A stretch of DNA of 64,000 nucleotides from Neckera pumila. Lineage: Eukaryota; Streptophyta; Bryopsida; Hypnales; Neckeraceae. The notes under the pieces were generated by a model. That model saw only the letters and a program-made list of their open reading frames with translations. It did no database searches and had not been told where the DNA came from. A program made the translations under genes and the position numbers. Numbering within the stretch: the first letter of the stretch is position 1; each line of letters begins with the position of its first letter. The DNA lies in NCBI GenBank assembly GCA_963969595.1, contig OZ018413.1, forward strand, positions 8,856,211 to 8,920,210. The letters run 5' to 3'. Shown here one piece after another: positions 23,125 through 34,081 of the stretch.

Positions 23125-25707
23125 TTAACGTCTTCCATGCCTAAGATTGTGCACAGAAGTGTTTGCATTTGCTTCTCCTCCAGTTTGTTGATGGTTACCA
23201 CCAACTCCCGCAAGGGGACCTTGTCGAGGCACCCTGTAATCACTATCTCCTGGAACCTCACCATCTTCACCTATACTACCACCAATGGATTCACCATCAT
23301 CATTGGATGTTGCACTACCGCTTCCGTTGGACGCATTTGAATTGCGGTTTCGTTCTGGACGAACTATAGAAGACATCGTCCGAATAGGTCGGTGGCCCGT
23401 TGCATCCAGAAGACCATCTGTATTGGGCCCTCCTACAATAACTTCACTTGAAAATGGCTGGGTTGCTGCTTCTTCCCTCCTCAGCCTTCTACGTGTTTTG
23501 CGACTCCCTCTTTTACTAGTAGTACCTTCTTGTCGTGGACGCTTAGATTGAGTATTTGGGCGGGCAGGAGGGCGCACTGAAGTCTGGTTTGGAGTCGTAC
23601 GCTCAGACATATTCAAAGTTTGGCCGATACTAGCCAATCGTGTACCTATCGATGAAGTTGGTTCGTGGGAACGAACTTCGGAAGTCGACGGCCTTGATCC
23701 AATTTGGATTCGTGGATTTTTCCGTATTGGCATTTGATGTTGTAGTGCATCCGTGATTCGATTGGGGGGAGGCACATGTAATTCCCCACCATGAGGGGAC
23801 CCTTCTCCATGGATGCTCCGCATGGGCAATGATTGTAGTACTACTACCTCTTGTTCACGTCCTCTTTCAACGTCAGTACCATCTCTTTCTGTAGTGGCAT
23901 CAACTTGTACATCTACAGGGGTTGGACTTAGTGGTCTCGGTGCCACAACGTCCTCATTCATATTGGAACCACTCGGCCCAGCATTCCACGTTTCTTGCAT
24001 TCGTGGTGGACTTTGTTCATGTCCCTCATGGTCATTGTCGTTATTATCCCCCTCTTGAAAGTCAAATACGGATGCATTAATCAGAGGATGCACTCCTCTC
24101 ACCCCACCCGATCTATTGTTTGGTGGATCATCTCCATCATTGGAACCATCATTTGAATCATCATCATTGGGGTCAAAGAGAACCGAACCACGGTCTAAAC
24201 CATCAGATTCATCTGTCATGGAATCCTCTGACATCATGTTCTCGGTGTACCACCGAGTCGGATTTGCTGCAGCCCTTTCTCTAAAAGTCTTGGAATTGGT
24301 ATAAATGTAAACCAATTCCTCAGCACGCTCCGATGTCAATCTGTTCCGAGATTTGTTGTGCACAAACGAATACATGCTCCAATTGCGTTCACATGAAGAT
24401 GCAGAACACACTTGTGCGAGGATCTTTTTGGCAATTGGTGCAAGTATACGAGCACTGGCTCCGAGAAGGTCCCACCATTCGTGAGGCTCCAAATTTAAGG
24501 TGTTTACATCAGGAAGTTCACCAAAAATGCCTCGACAATCTCGAAATGCTTGGTACTCAGACAAAGCAGAAGCGAATGCTTGAGCTCCAACTGCCAATTT
24601 GCGCAATACTTTCAGTATGGCTTTTCTTGCCTCATTATCATCCAGTAGCATGACTTTGTCAAGTAAAAAGGGATTCAATAAAGCCCCTGCGTAATGCAAA
24701 TCTGTCCTAAGCATGTCCCACCGATCGTAAAAGGCATCAATGGCGTGAATTGCATATCGATTTTCCAATGAAAATGGTGGATCCTTCAAAGATTTGACAT
24801 GCTTTTCCACGTTCTTCATCACAAGCCATGCCTTGGCCATGCACGGGTGCTTGTCATCAAACTCTCGAAGAGCAATCAAGACGGGCTCCACCATGTACAC
24901 AAAGTTCAAACATTTCCTCCAAAATTCATCTGTTCGCACATATCGTCGCACATCGTTGGCCTTGTCTTGCTTTTGACGTGATGCCAATTTCCTTGTATAC
25001 TCATTCCATTGCACATCGTGGACCGTCGATTCCACTGCTTGCCTCACTTCCACCAAACGCTCAATCATGAGGAATGTAGTCGCAAAACGTGTCTCAGCGG
25101 GATTTTTCAAGATTTGATTCGGAGAATGTCGCCGAAAAATTGCAAGTGGCATGTGATGCATGCGGATGTATTTCACAATTGACTTTGCCTTCTTCACCAT
25201 ACTTATTATCCAGTCTTGCTTTCCCCAATCTTCAAGTAGAAGATCAAGTGCATGTGCTGAACAACCTTGAAAATATATGTGTGGAAATCGAGCAAGTAAC
25301 AAAGCGCCAGCGGCCAACATGTTTGCTGCATTGTCTGTACAAACTTGTACCACGTTCTGTGCCCCTACCTCGTCAATGTAATCACCCACACAATTAGCCA
25401 CGTAAGCAGCATCTTTGCATTCGCCTGTTGTGTCTATTGATCCAAGAAATACCTCTCCACTTGTACATGCAAGCATGACATTCATCAATGGTCGATGTGT
25501 GACATTGTCCCATCCATCAGAGCATACTGTCACGCCGTACTTGTGGATTGCTGCCCTTGTCTTCTCTGATACCATTGCAGCCACTTCGTCTTTTGAGGAT
25601 TTCAAGAGCTTTGTACGGAGTGCATGGTACGCTGGAGGTTTGTAGACAACTCTCGATTCAGATGTTGATTTCACTGCATCCAAAATTACAACCATTGGGA
25701 TTGGCAT
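23125..25707 (-). CDS. hAT-superfamily (DUF659) transposase-like protein, lacks the N-terminal zinc finger
   Basis: An uninterrupted 860-codon frame. Residues about 20-180 are a DUF659 block (YKPPAYHALRTKLL, then TVCSDGWDNVTHRPLMN, DTTGECKDAAYVAN, VCTDNAANMLAAG, FQGCSAHALDLLLEDWGK). Residues about 430-480 are the hAT C-terminal dimerisation region (CSASSCERNWSMYSFVHNKSRNRL). About 330 residues of acidic, Asn/Gly/Pro-rich disordered tail follow. A stop codon lies directly before the ATG. Homologues usually begin with BED-type zinc fingers, so the first exon is missing or upstream of an unrecognised intron (a TTTTGGATGCAG acceptor lies 35 bp into the frame). The intact frame contrasts with the broken neighbours, so it may be recent or domesticated. 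Confidence 0.85.
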   Translation of the reverse strand: MPIPMVVILDAVKSTSESRVVYKPPAYHALRTKLLKSSKDEVAAMVSEKTRAAIHKYGVTVCSDGWDNVTHRPLMNVMLACTSGEVFLGSIDTTGECKDAAYVANCVGDYIDEVGAQNVVQVCTDNAANMLAAGALLLARFPHIYFQGCSAHALDLLLEDWGKQDWIISMVKKAKSIVKYIRMHHMPLAIFRRHSPNQILKNPAETRFATTFLMIERLVEVRQAVESTVHDVQWNEYTRKLASRQKQDKANDVRRYVRTDEFWRKCLNFVYMVEPVLIALREFDDKHPCMAKAWLVMKNVEKHVKSLKDPPFSLENRYAIHAIDAFYDRWDMLRTDLHYAGALLNPFLLDKVMLLDDNEARKAILKVLRKLAVGAQAFASALSEYQAFRDCRGIFGELPDVNTLNLEPHEWWDLLGASARILAPIAKKILAQVCSASSCERNWSMYSFVHNKSRNRLTSERAEELVYIYTNSKTFRERAAANPTRWYTENMMSEDSMTDESDGLDRGSVLFDPNDDDSNDGSNDGDDPPNNRSGGVRGVHPLINASVFDFQEGDNNDNDHEGHEQSPPRMQETWNAGPSGSNMNEDVVAPRPLSPTPVDVQVDATTERDGTDVERGREQEVVVLQSLPMRSIHGEGSPHGGELHVPPPNRITDALQHQMPIRKNPRIQIGSRPSTSEVRSHEPTSSIGTRLASIGQTLNMSERTTPNQTSVRPPARPNTQSKRPRQEGTTSKRGSRKTRRRLRREEAATQPFSSEVIVGGPNTDGLLDATGHRPIRTMSSIVRPERNRNSNASNGSGSATSNDDGESIGGSIGEDGEVPGDSDYRVPRQGPLAGVGGNHQQTGGEANANTSVHNLRHGRR

Positions 25708-27154
25708 TTATCAATTCCATAATTCAATTCTTAACAATTTAGTGTTTTGAATCATTCTCTACTTCTTTCTATTTGCTGTTTTTTTCCTATATGTTGTATA
25801 ATTCCAAATGATCTCAGATTTTTCAAACATGTAGCCAACTTGCCTTGAAGAATGAATCAAAAGAGTTACTACCATTTTGGACATTTTTTCATATAAATAT
25901 AAATGTGACCTTGTGAAGTGCAGCTGCCCAGTTTTTTGCAGGGACAAAAAAAACATTTTTGTCAATTCAAACTCTATTATCTTGCAATCTACACGGTGGA
26001 AAATTCTAAAATTTTGTTCACATCTTCTCAAACCAATTTACTACAAGATCCTATGGTTATATGTGTCCAAAAATGTTTTTTTTTTCAAAATTTGGAACTT
26101 GTACTAGAAATGACAGCTTTGGAGCAGTTTTGGTGAAAACATAGTCAAAAACCTTTAGGGGTTAATTCTCCGTCTGTCCACTATCCATCCACTTATAATC
26201 TTAGTTATGTTAGCTCTCTTAAGATCAACAATGAAAAAAAAAGGGACCGTGTTTTTGGAGAAAGAAGTAAAAATCAAATTAGAAAAAAATAAAAAAATAA
26301 AAATAAAATAGTAAAAGTAACAATCGACCAGAACCCATCATTTAGGGTCCCACGCGAGTGCTCCTCCTGTGTTTTTATTTTGCGTGAGTGCTCCTCTTGT
26401 GTTCTTCTTTTGCATGACCTACATGCTGCGTTTTTCTTTTGCATGACTTATTGTTGTTCTTGATTACAATTTTAGGGCGACTTCTTCCGAGCATCCTCTA
26501 CGTGCGGGCCGCGGGCTTGTCTTTGTGATTTTTTGTTTTCCCCTTCCCGGTGCTTTACATTGTTGTTCTTAATTACGGTTTTTGATTATGATTTTAGTCT
26601 TCCAAGTAGGCGACCTCTTCCGAGCTAAATACTAAACCCTAAATGGGCTGGGCGTGTAATCTTCTTTGACATATTTATGATTAATTCTGACCGTATGGAG
26701 GAAAAAGGTTCTAATTAGGGTTTGGTGGTGTGTTTCTCTTTGTTCAAATTTTGCCAAGGCATCAATAGCAACCAGTTTGTTCACGTCCAAGGAGCTTAAG
26801 AAGGCCACTTGTGGTTTTCACAAGGACAATAAGCTGGGTTCGGGGAGGTTTTCCTGGTAAGCATACGCACCCTTTTTCTTTCCATTTGCAAGACCTGCAA
26901 TGCGTTGATGAAGCTGGAGCCATTTCAATAAACACAAGTCTTAGAATTTCAGGCAAAGAATAAGATAGAAGGCTTGTGAATGAACCATCTAAGGGCTGAA
27001 ATTGAATTTGGGAGAGGTGAAACTTATTGAAATATTTTTCAGTAAATGTTCCTTGAAATGCAAGAGGAATTGGCATCCAATCTAAGTTATTTCATGTTCT
27101 TTGGAACTTTGTGGAATTAGTTATAGAATTTTGAAGTTGAAATTGGGTAGGGCT
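25708..27154. other. Intergenic stretch; first half of a distant direct repeat
   Basis: No gene recognised. About 75 bp at 26515-26590 (CTTGTCTTTGTGATTTTTTG through TGTTGTTCTTAATTACGG) recur in the same orientation at 27988-28060 with about 80 percent identity, just ahead of the decayed exon at 28104. Confidence 0.5.
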
Positions 27155-27259
27155 CTAAAATGTTCCACCTCCTCAAATTTACATTATCTGTACATTGTTG
27201 AAGCCTCAGAAAAAAGACACTTACAAACATAGTACATTTGAGGAGGTGGAACATTTTAG
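27155..27259. mobile_element. 105-bp foldback MITE-like repeat
   Basis: Perfect 24-bp terminal inverted repeats that begin CTAAAATGTTCCACCTCCTC, separated by about 57 bp. The same terminal motif flanks a 543-bp sequence in a hexokinase intron (53502-54044), so this is a dispersed family. Confidence 0.75.
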
Positions 27260-27501
27260 AATCTAGACGCTTTTGGAACCTCCTACCTTACTACTTGACG
27301 CATTGTGACAGTCTTATGTATGAGTTTGGAAGAATTTTATTGCAGTTTTGAGAGATCTTTGGGTGTTTTAAGAGTAAACTTTCTTGTAGTCAGTTGTTTT
27401 TATCAATGTGTAAAATTTTCATACATGACACATTTAACTAAACATGGACTTTTCATGTAAGTATGGACTTTCCATGTCCCTGTCTCATTCTTCTACAAAT
27501 C

Positions 27502-27699
27502 CATAGTTGTCACATTAGATGGACCGTCCATCTGAATTGTCCGATATGTTTGTCTATTCGGGACGTCCGATGATTGTAACCCACCTGATATAATTACTTT
27601 AAGGTAATTACATTGTCTATCCAGTCCGTCCAAATTGTCTGATATGTCCACCTATCTGGGATGTCCAGTGTTCCTAAGTCACTTGATGTGACAACAATG
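27502..27699 (+). mobile_element. MITE-like repeat, copy 1 (inverted partner at 34082)
   Basis: About 198 bp that begins with TAGTTGTCACATTAGA and ends with TGATGTGACAACAATG, so each copy has its own terminal inverted repeat (GTTGTCACAT/ATGTGACAAC). Inside, a 60-bp unit (AATTGTC, GATATGT, TATTCGGGACGTCC) is directly repeated. It is about 85 percent identical to the reverse complement of 34082-34279. Confidence 0.75.
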
Positions 27700-27987
27700 T
27701 GCAAATCAAAACGCATTTGGATTATTATTTAGTCCCGATTTAGTTAAATGTGGCTTTTATGCAACTTCAAAGTGGGAGGTTGTTGACCTCACAATAGGCA
27801 TGGACATTGATCCAAGTCCTGCGTCACGTTGATTACATCACTTTGCTATAAATTCCAACGAAGTAAATGACCAAAAGAGTGTTGTTTGTAAAAAAGGGGT
27901 CTATCCAAGACACGAGATCAGGTTCTTTGTAGTTTTAGCATCCTTTATCTTAATTTTATTGATAGGGTTTAACTAATGCACGGTTGG

Positions 27988-28060
27988 TGTGGCCCTGTCT
28001 TTGTAATTTTTTGTTTTCCGCTTTCCAATGCTTTACGTTGTTGTTGTTTTTAATTGCTAA
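27988..28060 (+). repeat. Second copy of a 75-bp direct repeat
   Basis: Partner of 26515-26590. Both precede pyrimidine-rich sequence, which may reflect duplicated intron or promoter sequence of the gene fragment that follows. Confidence 0.45.
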
Positions 28061-28591
28061 TGGTCTGGTTTAATCCTACTCTCTTTTTCAATTCTCTGCA
28101 GCTATGGCATCCAGAGAGCGTGTTACAATGGAATTTGAAAAAAAGCAAACCAGCATGCCTCCTTTGAAGAAATATAGGTGATTGAAGTTTGCGAGGGATC
28201 AGACCGTAGGCATTGTCCAGAAATTGAGCACAGCTCATATTTGGGCTTTAGCTGCCAGGAATTCAACAACCAGAATTTGATTACTGGGAGTGGATGTGAA
28301 TGCTGGTGTAATTGACTCTCTACAATTTGTGATGGCCAAAGTAGAAGATGAGGAAAATCTTTTGGCATCCATACGGCGGTTGAAGGCGACAGTCTCTTGA
28401 AGCGAGTCTCAATTAAGAGATTTGAAGCAGGAGCTGGAGGAGATGGAGGCGACAGGTTCTTGAAGCGGACGGGAGCAAGTTGTTGTATCCCTTATTGTAG
28501 ATGAAGGTTATGCTGTATCACCTAGAGCATTTTGTGGTTTTGTAGTCAACCACATCTACGAACTTGTAGGTAAGGAACTCTGGATGCATTT

Positions 28592-28893
28592 TGTTGATAG
28601 ATGAAATCTGTTTGCGGATGAAATCCATTAACATATTACCTGGGGTTTCATTGTCCTGTGTACTTCGACTACTTGTTTGGAATTCCAGTAGGTTTGAGTT
28701 TTAGCTATTCCGTTATACTTAGAGAGTATCCGAGCGTAGGAGAAAGAATGTACTGTAGCATACATTGAGCTCCGAGGATGACTGAAGAATTGTAATACAA
28801 CTCAGTGTTGATTGCATTACTGAATAAAGGAGAGCTTGCTCCGTACTTGTGTCATTGATGAGTATGGATGCTGGAAATAGCTTAAATTCTTCA
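28592..28893 (+). repeat. 5' LTR (302 bp) of the copia element
   Basis: TG...CA ended. A TTGAATAAAG-like polyadenylation context (ACTGAATAAAGG) lies near 28820. It keeps the CG and GC states at most sites where the 3' LTR has T or A. Confidence 0.93.
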
Positions 28894-28905
28894 GGTTATG
28901 GGCCC
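28894..28905 (+). other. Primer-binding site complementary to initiator tRNA-Met anticodon arm
   Basis: GGTTATGGGCCC starts directly after the LTR. It is complementary to GGGCCCATAACC, the anticodon-loop region (anticodon CAT) of eukaryotic initiator tRNA-Met. It does not match the usual plant copia PBS TGGTATCAGAGC, which pairs with that tRNA's 3' end. Use of a tRNA half-molecule is known from Drosophila copia. Confidence 0.75.
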
Positions 28906-29371
28906 TAAGCCTTTTTGATTTGCGCCTTTGTTTTCTAGCAATATTTTACACGATGTTTTCATTTCCTTCTTTTCGAGATGCTTTCATACAAGCTCCGATG
29001 AATCCAATCTCACTTCCTCAAACTCCAGCTCCATATGACCATAGATTAGAAAGTCTTATTTTCTCAGCTCCACCTCCAGTGGAATTGATCCATTGTTTTC
29101 AAGATATTCTTAACATTTCAATGCACTCTGGTGGCTTAGATCCAAAGGCGGGAGCGTAATTGATTGAGATTTTTCTTTTTAGATGATTCTTTAGATTCTT
29201 TTTTTGTAGATTGATTAGCTTACCTTCTATTTTTGTTTTTGTACGAAAGCAGAGCTTCTTTATCGATTAGATTTCCATTAGATTTTTCTTGATCAGTCAT
29301 TCTTGATTTTGTCATTCTTGATTTTGCCATTCTTGAATTGCTAACTATTCCTGATCTACCTCCGATCAGCG

Positions 29372-30370
29372 ATGGACAAGCATGATAAGATACCAGTCAA
29401 AATGTTTGACGGTACTCAATTCTCTGTATGGAAATACCATATGGAAATCGTTTTTGAGGCCAAGAAGGTTTTACAAGTTATCTTTGGTATTGAACAACGT
29501 CCTGTTCCTGCCAATCCAGCGAATATTACTCCCGAGAAACTTCAACAGATAGACGCTTGGGATGAAAAGAATGCCAATGCTCGTATGTTCATTAGCAAGT
29601 CTATATCGCAAAAGATTCTTGGTAAACTCATTAATTGTCATACGGCAGCCACCATGTGGCAAAAATTATGCTCCTTGCATTTGAGCAAGACTCCTGAGAG
29701 CGTTTTTATGCTTCAGGGCAAATTTTTCGATTACAAGATGCAGAGCACCGATACCATTTCATCTCACATTCAGAATATTACAGAGATGGCAATGATTCTA
29801 GCGGACTTAGCCCATGTTGTCCCGGATAAGATGATAATCTCAAAGATTGTCTATAGCCTTCCCCGTAGCTATAACAGCATCATAGCAACTTGGTCAAATG
29901 TTCCTGAGACTAATCAGACGGTTGATACTCTTGAAGAACGCCTCATTAGGCATAAGAGTTTATTACAACGGCAATGCAATCTTGATACAGACAATGATCA
30001 AGCCTTCTTCACTCGTTCAGCTTCATCTTCCCAACCTCGTTCATTTTCGAAGAAAGAGCAGCATCAAAAAGATCTGAATTATATTCGAGATCTCAAGGCT
30101 CGCACCAAGTGCTACAACTGCCATGAGTTAGGTCACTGGTCGGCAGATTGTCTAAAGCCGCAAAAGCAACGATCTCGTGGAAAAGATCCACGTAAAGTCG
30201 ATGGAGGATGTAGTGAAGCCAACCTTGTCGAGAGTCTCCGTATCTCCAGCAGTTCCGAAAATGATTCCGAAAAGGATTTTGCATTTGTCATTACTTTGAC
30301 CTTATTGAGTTGTGCCCTTGCAGTGCATTCTTCCGATGATTCGCTGACAGTGGTGCAAGCGAACATATGA
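29372..30370 (+). CDS. copia gag polyprotein segment with zinc knuckle
   Basis: 332 codons from ATG 29372. The N-terminal region (KMFDGTQFSVWKYHME) matches the FDG..Y..W start of copia Gag/UBN2-type capsid domains. A CX2CX4HX4C zinc knuckle is at residues 247-260 (CYNCHELGHWSADC). The frame then slips: the protease motif FADSGASEHM (near 30340) is in another frame, so the last eleven residues here are spurious. A leader of about 480 bp separates it from the PBS and holds three copies of TCATTCTTGATTTTG-like repeats. Confidence 0.85.
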   Translation: MDKHDKIPVKMFDGTQFSVWKYHMEIVFEAKKVLQVIFGIEQRPVPANPANITPEKLQQIDAWDEKNANARMFISKSISQKILGKLINCHTAATMWQKLCSLHLSKTPESVFMLQGKFFDYKMQSTDTISSHIQNITEMAMILADLAHVVPDKMIISKIVYSLPRSYNSIIATWSNVPETNQTVDTLEERLIRHKSLLQRQCNLDTDNDQAFFTRSASSSQPRSFSKKEQHQKDLNYIRDLKARTKCYNCHELGHWSADCLKPQKQRSRGKDPRKVDGGCSEANLVESLRISSSSENDSEKDFAFVITLTLLSCALAVHSSDDSLTVVQANI

Positions 30371-33300
30371 TAGATAAATTGCACTGGTTTTCCAACTTTC
30401 AACCGCTTCAAGAAGGAATTCATATTGTACAAATTGTTGATGACACCAAGTTGTGGGTTTGTGGCAAAGGAGACATTCATATCCGGTGTTTAGTTGATGG
30501 CCAATCTTATAAGGGAATTTTGCGTGATGTTCTCTATGTCCCGAAACTGAAAAGAAATCTTTTCTCAGTCGGACTTGTTTTTGAGAGGAATTTATCTTTC
30601 GTAACCTTCCCAGGCCGATGTGAATTCCTCACTCTTTCTGGCAAAAAGGTTTTGGAAGGAATCCGCCACCACAAGTTATACCAGCTTTCTATTATTGTGA
30701 TTCTTCCTAAACAAATTGATCCTCTTCCAATAGAGATGGCGTGTTTTTTAGCAGAATCAGCACTGACTATATTGGAATCATCTACAACTGATTCTGATAT
30801 TACTGCTCATTCTTCGAAGCATCACAAGGACTTGATTTTGTGGCATGAACGCCTCGAGCATGTGAATATTGATTTTATTCACAGGATGAGTCTTAACTAC
30901 AGCTTATCAGATTTCAAGCTGGGAAAGCTCGTTCAACTCCAACATCCGTGTGAGGGGTGCATGCTTGGTAAGAAACATAAATCTACCTACCAGCATACTC
31001 CAGGTAAGCAACGCTCTATTTTACCTGGTCAATTAATCCATGGTGATGTTTTTGGCATGAAAGCAAAGACTCCATCTCTATCGGGTTCCTTGTATTATAT
31101 TCTATATAAGGATGATGCTACAGCCTACCGGTTCATTCATTTTGCCAAGCAGAAGTTTGAAGTGTTTTCATTTTTTAAACAAGTTGTAAAGCTTGTTAAA
31201 AAAGAGACAAGTCATGACATTATGGCAATACGGACAGATCAGGGCAAAGAATTCTTGAATTCAGAATTTGATACCTACCTTGAGAAGATGAATATTTCTC
31301 GCCAGTTGAGTACTGTTTACACCCCACAACAGAACGGCTATATTGAAAGAGACAATCGCACTGTGATGGAAATGTCACGTAGCATGCTCCATACTAAAAA
31401 TTTGCCAACAAACTTATGGGCAGAGGCTGCGAATACGGCGGTTTATATTTTAAATCGCACTATTAATCATCAGCTTGGAAACTCAACTCCCTATGAAAAA
31501 TGGTTCAAGGAGAAGCCTTCAGTCCAACATTTTTGAGTCTTTAGATCATTATCCTAGGTTTTTGTCAACAGACAAGTTCGATCCAAGCTTGACCCGAAAA
31601 GCATCAAAGCATATTTTGTCGGATATTCCTCCACAAGTCGAGCCTATCGTTTCTGGGATCCTATGACAGACAAAATTCTTGAGAGTGCAGATTATACTAT
31701 TGATGAGCATTCTGGAAAATATCGACCAGGTTTTCTCCCGATCATGGCCTTGATCTTTATGTTAATATACCGATTGATCCTTTAACGATAGTGACTCCAC
31801 CTATTGTTCAACCAATACAGACTGTCGATGATGTTAGTGATACTGGAGCAATAGGAGTTCCATTCAGCAGTGGGAGCTCTTTCCAAAGCTCTTCTTCTTC
31901 ATTGAGCGTTCCTATACAAATTGACAACGTACCAGCTAATATCACATCTGATGAACCTCATGGCCCTAGGTTCCGATCTATTCAAGATCTACTGAACAGC
32001 ACACCTCGTCTTCCAAATTATGTCAATTTTTCGGAGTTACCACAGGAGCTTGAACCACCGGATTTATCTCATCTTGATCCCATGCACCAAGATGCAATTC
32101 GCCTCTATAATGCCTTGCTTGCATTAGTGGGAGAAGCGATTCAAGAGCCACAGACATACCAAGAGGCTATTTCATCTCCAAATTCTATATATTGGCAGGA
32201 AGCAATGAATCAGGAATATGCTTCTCTCATCGAAAACCAAACTTGGGAATGGGTCCCCAAACCTTCTGAACGAAACCTGTTCGAAACAAATGGGTTTATA
32301 AAGTAAAATACAAATTTGATGGGCAGGTGGATAAGTTCAAAGCAAGGTTAGTGGCTAAGGGATTTACACAAAAACCTAGTGTTGATTTTAACGAAACATA
32401 TTCCCCTGTGATCCGTTATGATTCTATACGAGCTATATTTGCAATTGCAGCTGCCAGGAACATGCATCTAAAGCAATTTGATATAGGTACTGCCTTTTTA
32501 AACGGTGACCTATTAGAAGAAATATACATGATGCAACCTCAGGGATACATTGATCCTAAGAAGCCTAATCATTACTGCCGATTCAAAAAGAGTATTTATG
32601 GATTACGACAATCTGCCAGACAATGGAATTTGCGGATATCCAATTTTTTAAAACAGTTTCGTCTTATTACAAGCGAGGCTGATTGCTGTGTCTATTCCAA
32701 TCACGGTGCATTACATACACTACTTGGCATTTATGTTGACAATGGAATAATCGCATCCACGAATCTGGCTTATGTGGAGAGCATTATGACGTATCTAGAA
32801 AGCACTTTCAAAGTAACTCGTGGTGAGATGGATTATTTTGTTTCCAGATCCAACGTTGCCCAAATTCCGGTTCAATATTTGTCCATCAACAGTGCTATAT
32901 TCAGGATGTCTTAATTCGATTCAGCTTATATAACACTCATGAAGTTTCCACACCAGCTGATACTCATGCCAAGCTATGGAAGAATAATGACCCTAAGGAT
33001 CCTACAGTAGACATTCCTTATCGGCAAGGAGTTGATTGTCTAATGTATGCAACCATTATTACACGCCCTGATATAGGATACGTGGTCAACAAAGTTTCCT
33101 TATTTCAGGAACGACCTCAGCAAAGCCATTGGACAGCAGTGAAGCGGATAATGCGATACCTTAAATACACCAAGTGTTTTGGCTTGTATTATAATGGGCA
33201 ATCTCTTCCTCCTCGTTTAATTGGCTATTCAGATGCAGATTACGGTGGAGATCTTGATGATCGCAAGAGCCGAACAGGTTTTGTTTTTACTCTAGGTTCT

Positions 33301-33696
33301 ACAGCTATTGCCTGGGGGAGTCATAAGCAAGGGGGTTTCACAAATTCAACCACAATTGCCGAATTGGTTGCTATGGCAGAGTCCACAAAAGAAACGATTT
33401 GGTTATGCAGGCTTTTACGCACTCTTGACTGCACTCAAGACCTTCCTCTCACGATCTATTGTGACAATCAAGCAGCAATTGCTCTAGTCAAGAATCCCGA
33501 GTACCATAAGCGTACAAAGCATGTCGACTTGAAATATTATGCCATCCGCACATACTATGAAGACAGATTGCTAGACTTCACGTACATTCATACTCCAGAG
33601 CAGATTGCCGATATTTTTACAAAAGCCTTGCCCCGTGATACATTTCAGCGACTTCGTAGCTTGATGGGTGTTCGAACATTCAACGTGAATGAGTAG
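30340..33696 (+). pseudogene. copia pol: protease, integrase, reverse transcriptase, RNase H, with frame breaks
   Basis: Protease DSGAS is near 30343. 30367-31536 holds the GAG-pre-integrase CX2C block and the integrase core with HGDVFG, RTDQGKEF and the Glu of NGYIERDN. The same frame is cut by TGA at 31534 and TAG near 31552, then continues to YFVGYSSTSRAYRFWDP. A frameshift leads to 31791-32306 and another to 32327-32914, the reverse transcriptase (KARLVAKGFTQKP, AFLNGDL, IYGLRQSARQW). Its active site reads YVDN instead of YVDD. 33043-33696 is RNase H (RPDIGYVVN, DADYGGDLDDRKSRTGFVF, CDNQAAIALVKNPEYHKRTKH). The element is inactive on its own. Confidence 0.9.
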
Positions 33697-33745
33697 GAGT
33701 GTGATAACAAGCATTCTTCGTAGAATGTTAATGGATTAGTGGGAG

Positions 33746-34054
33746 TGTTGATAGATGAAATCTGTTTGTAGATGAAATCCATTAACATACTACCTGGGGT
33801 TTCATAGTCCTGTATACTTCAACTACTTGTTTGGAATTCCAGTAGGTTTGAGTTTTAGTTGTTCCGTTACACTTAGAGAGTATCCGAGCATAGGAGAAAG
33901 AATGTACTGTAGCATACATTGAGCTTCGAGGATGACTAAAGAATTGTAATACAACTCAGTGTTGATTGCATTATTGAATAAAGAAGAGCTTGCTCCGTAG
34001 TCCGTATTTGTGTCATTGATGAGTATGGATGCTAGAAATAGCTTAATTTCTTCA
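33746..34054 (+). repeat. 3' LTR (309 bp) of the copia element
   Basis: Same ends as the 5' LTR, with a 7-bp insertion (GTAGTCC region near 33997-34003). It carries most of the C-to-T and G-to-A differences between the pair. Confidence 0.93.
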
Positions 34055-34081
34055 CATTTGAATGAAGCTATTTGGTAACCC

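Larger units (their letters stand above)
28587..34059 (+). mobile_element. Complete but degenerate Ty1/copia LTR retrotransposon with 5-bp target duplication
   Basis: LTRs at 28592-28893 and 33746-34054 both begin TGTTGATAGATGAAATC and end TTCTTCA. They are flanked by the identical 5-bp duplication CATTT (28587-28591 and 34055-34059). The order gag, protease, integrase, reverse transcriptase, RNase H is the copia order. By eye the LTRs differ at about 17 positions, some 15 of them transitions, plus one 7-bp indel. The insertion is therefore not recent, and the coding region carries frameshifts and stops. A purine run (GTGGGAG) directly precedes the 3' LTR. Confidence 0.95.
28104..34078 (+). 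pseudogene. Decayed exon of an unknown gene, split by the copia insertion
   Basis: After an intron-like TTCTCTGCAG the frame starts at ATG 28104 (MASRERVTMEFEKKQTS) and stays open in one frame to 28586 except for four TGA codons (28179, 28278, 28398, 28461). It contains a short coiled coil (SQLRDLKQELEEMEA). The copia element sits at codon LWMH. Past the element, the same frame resumes at 34055 with LNEAIW and a TAA at 34076-34078. The protein family is not recognised. The gene was in place before the copia insertion; whether its stops came before or after cannot be told. Confidence 0.55.
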
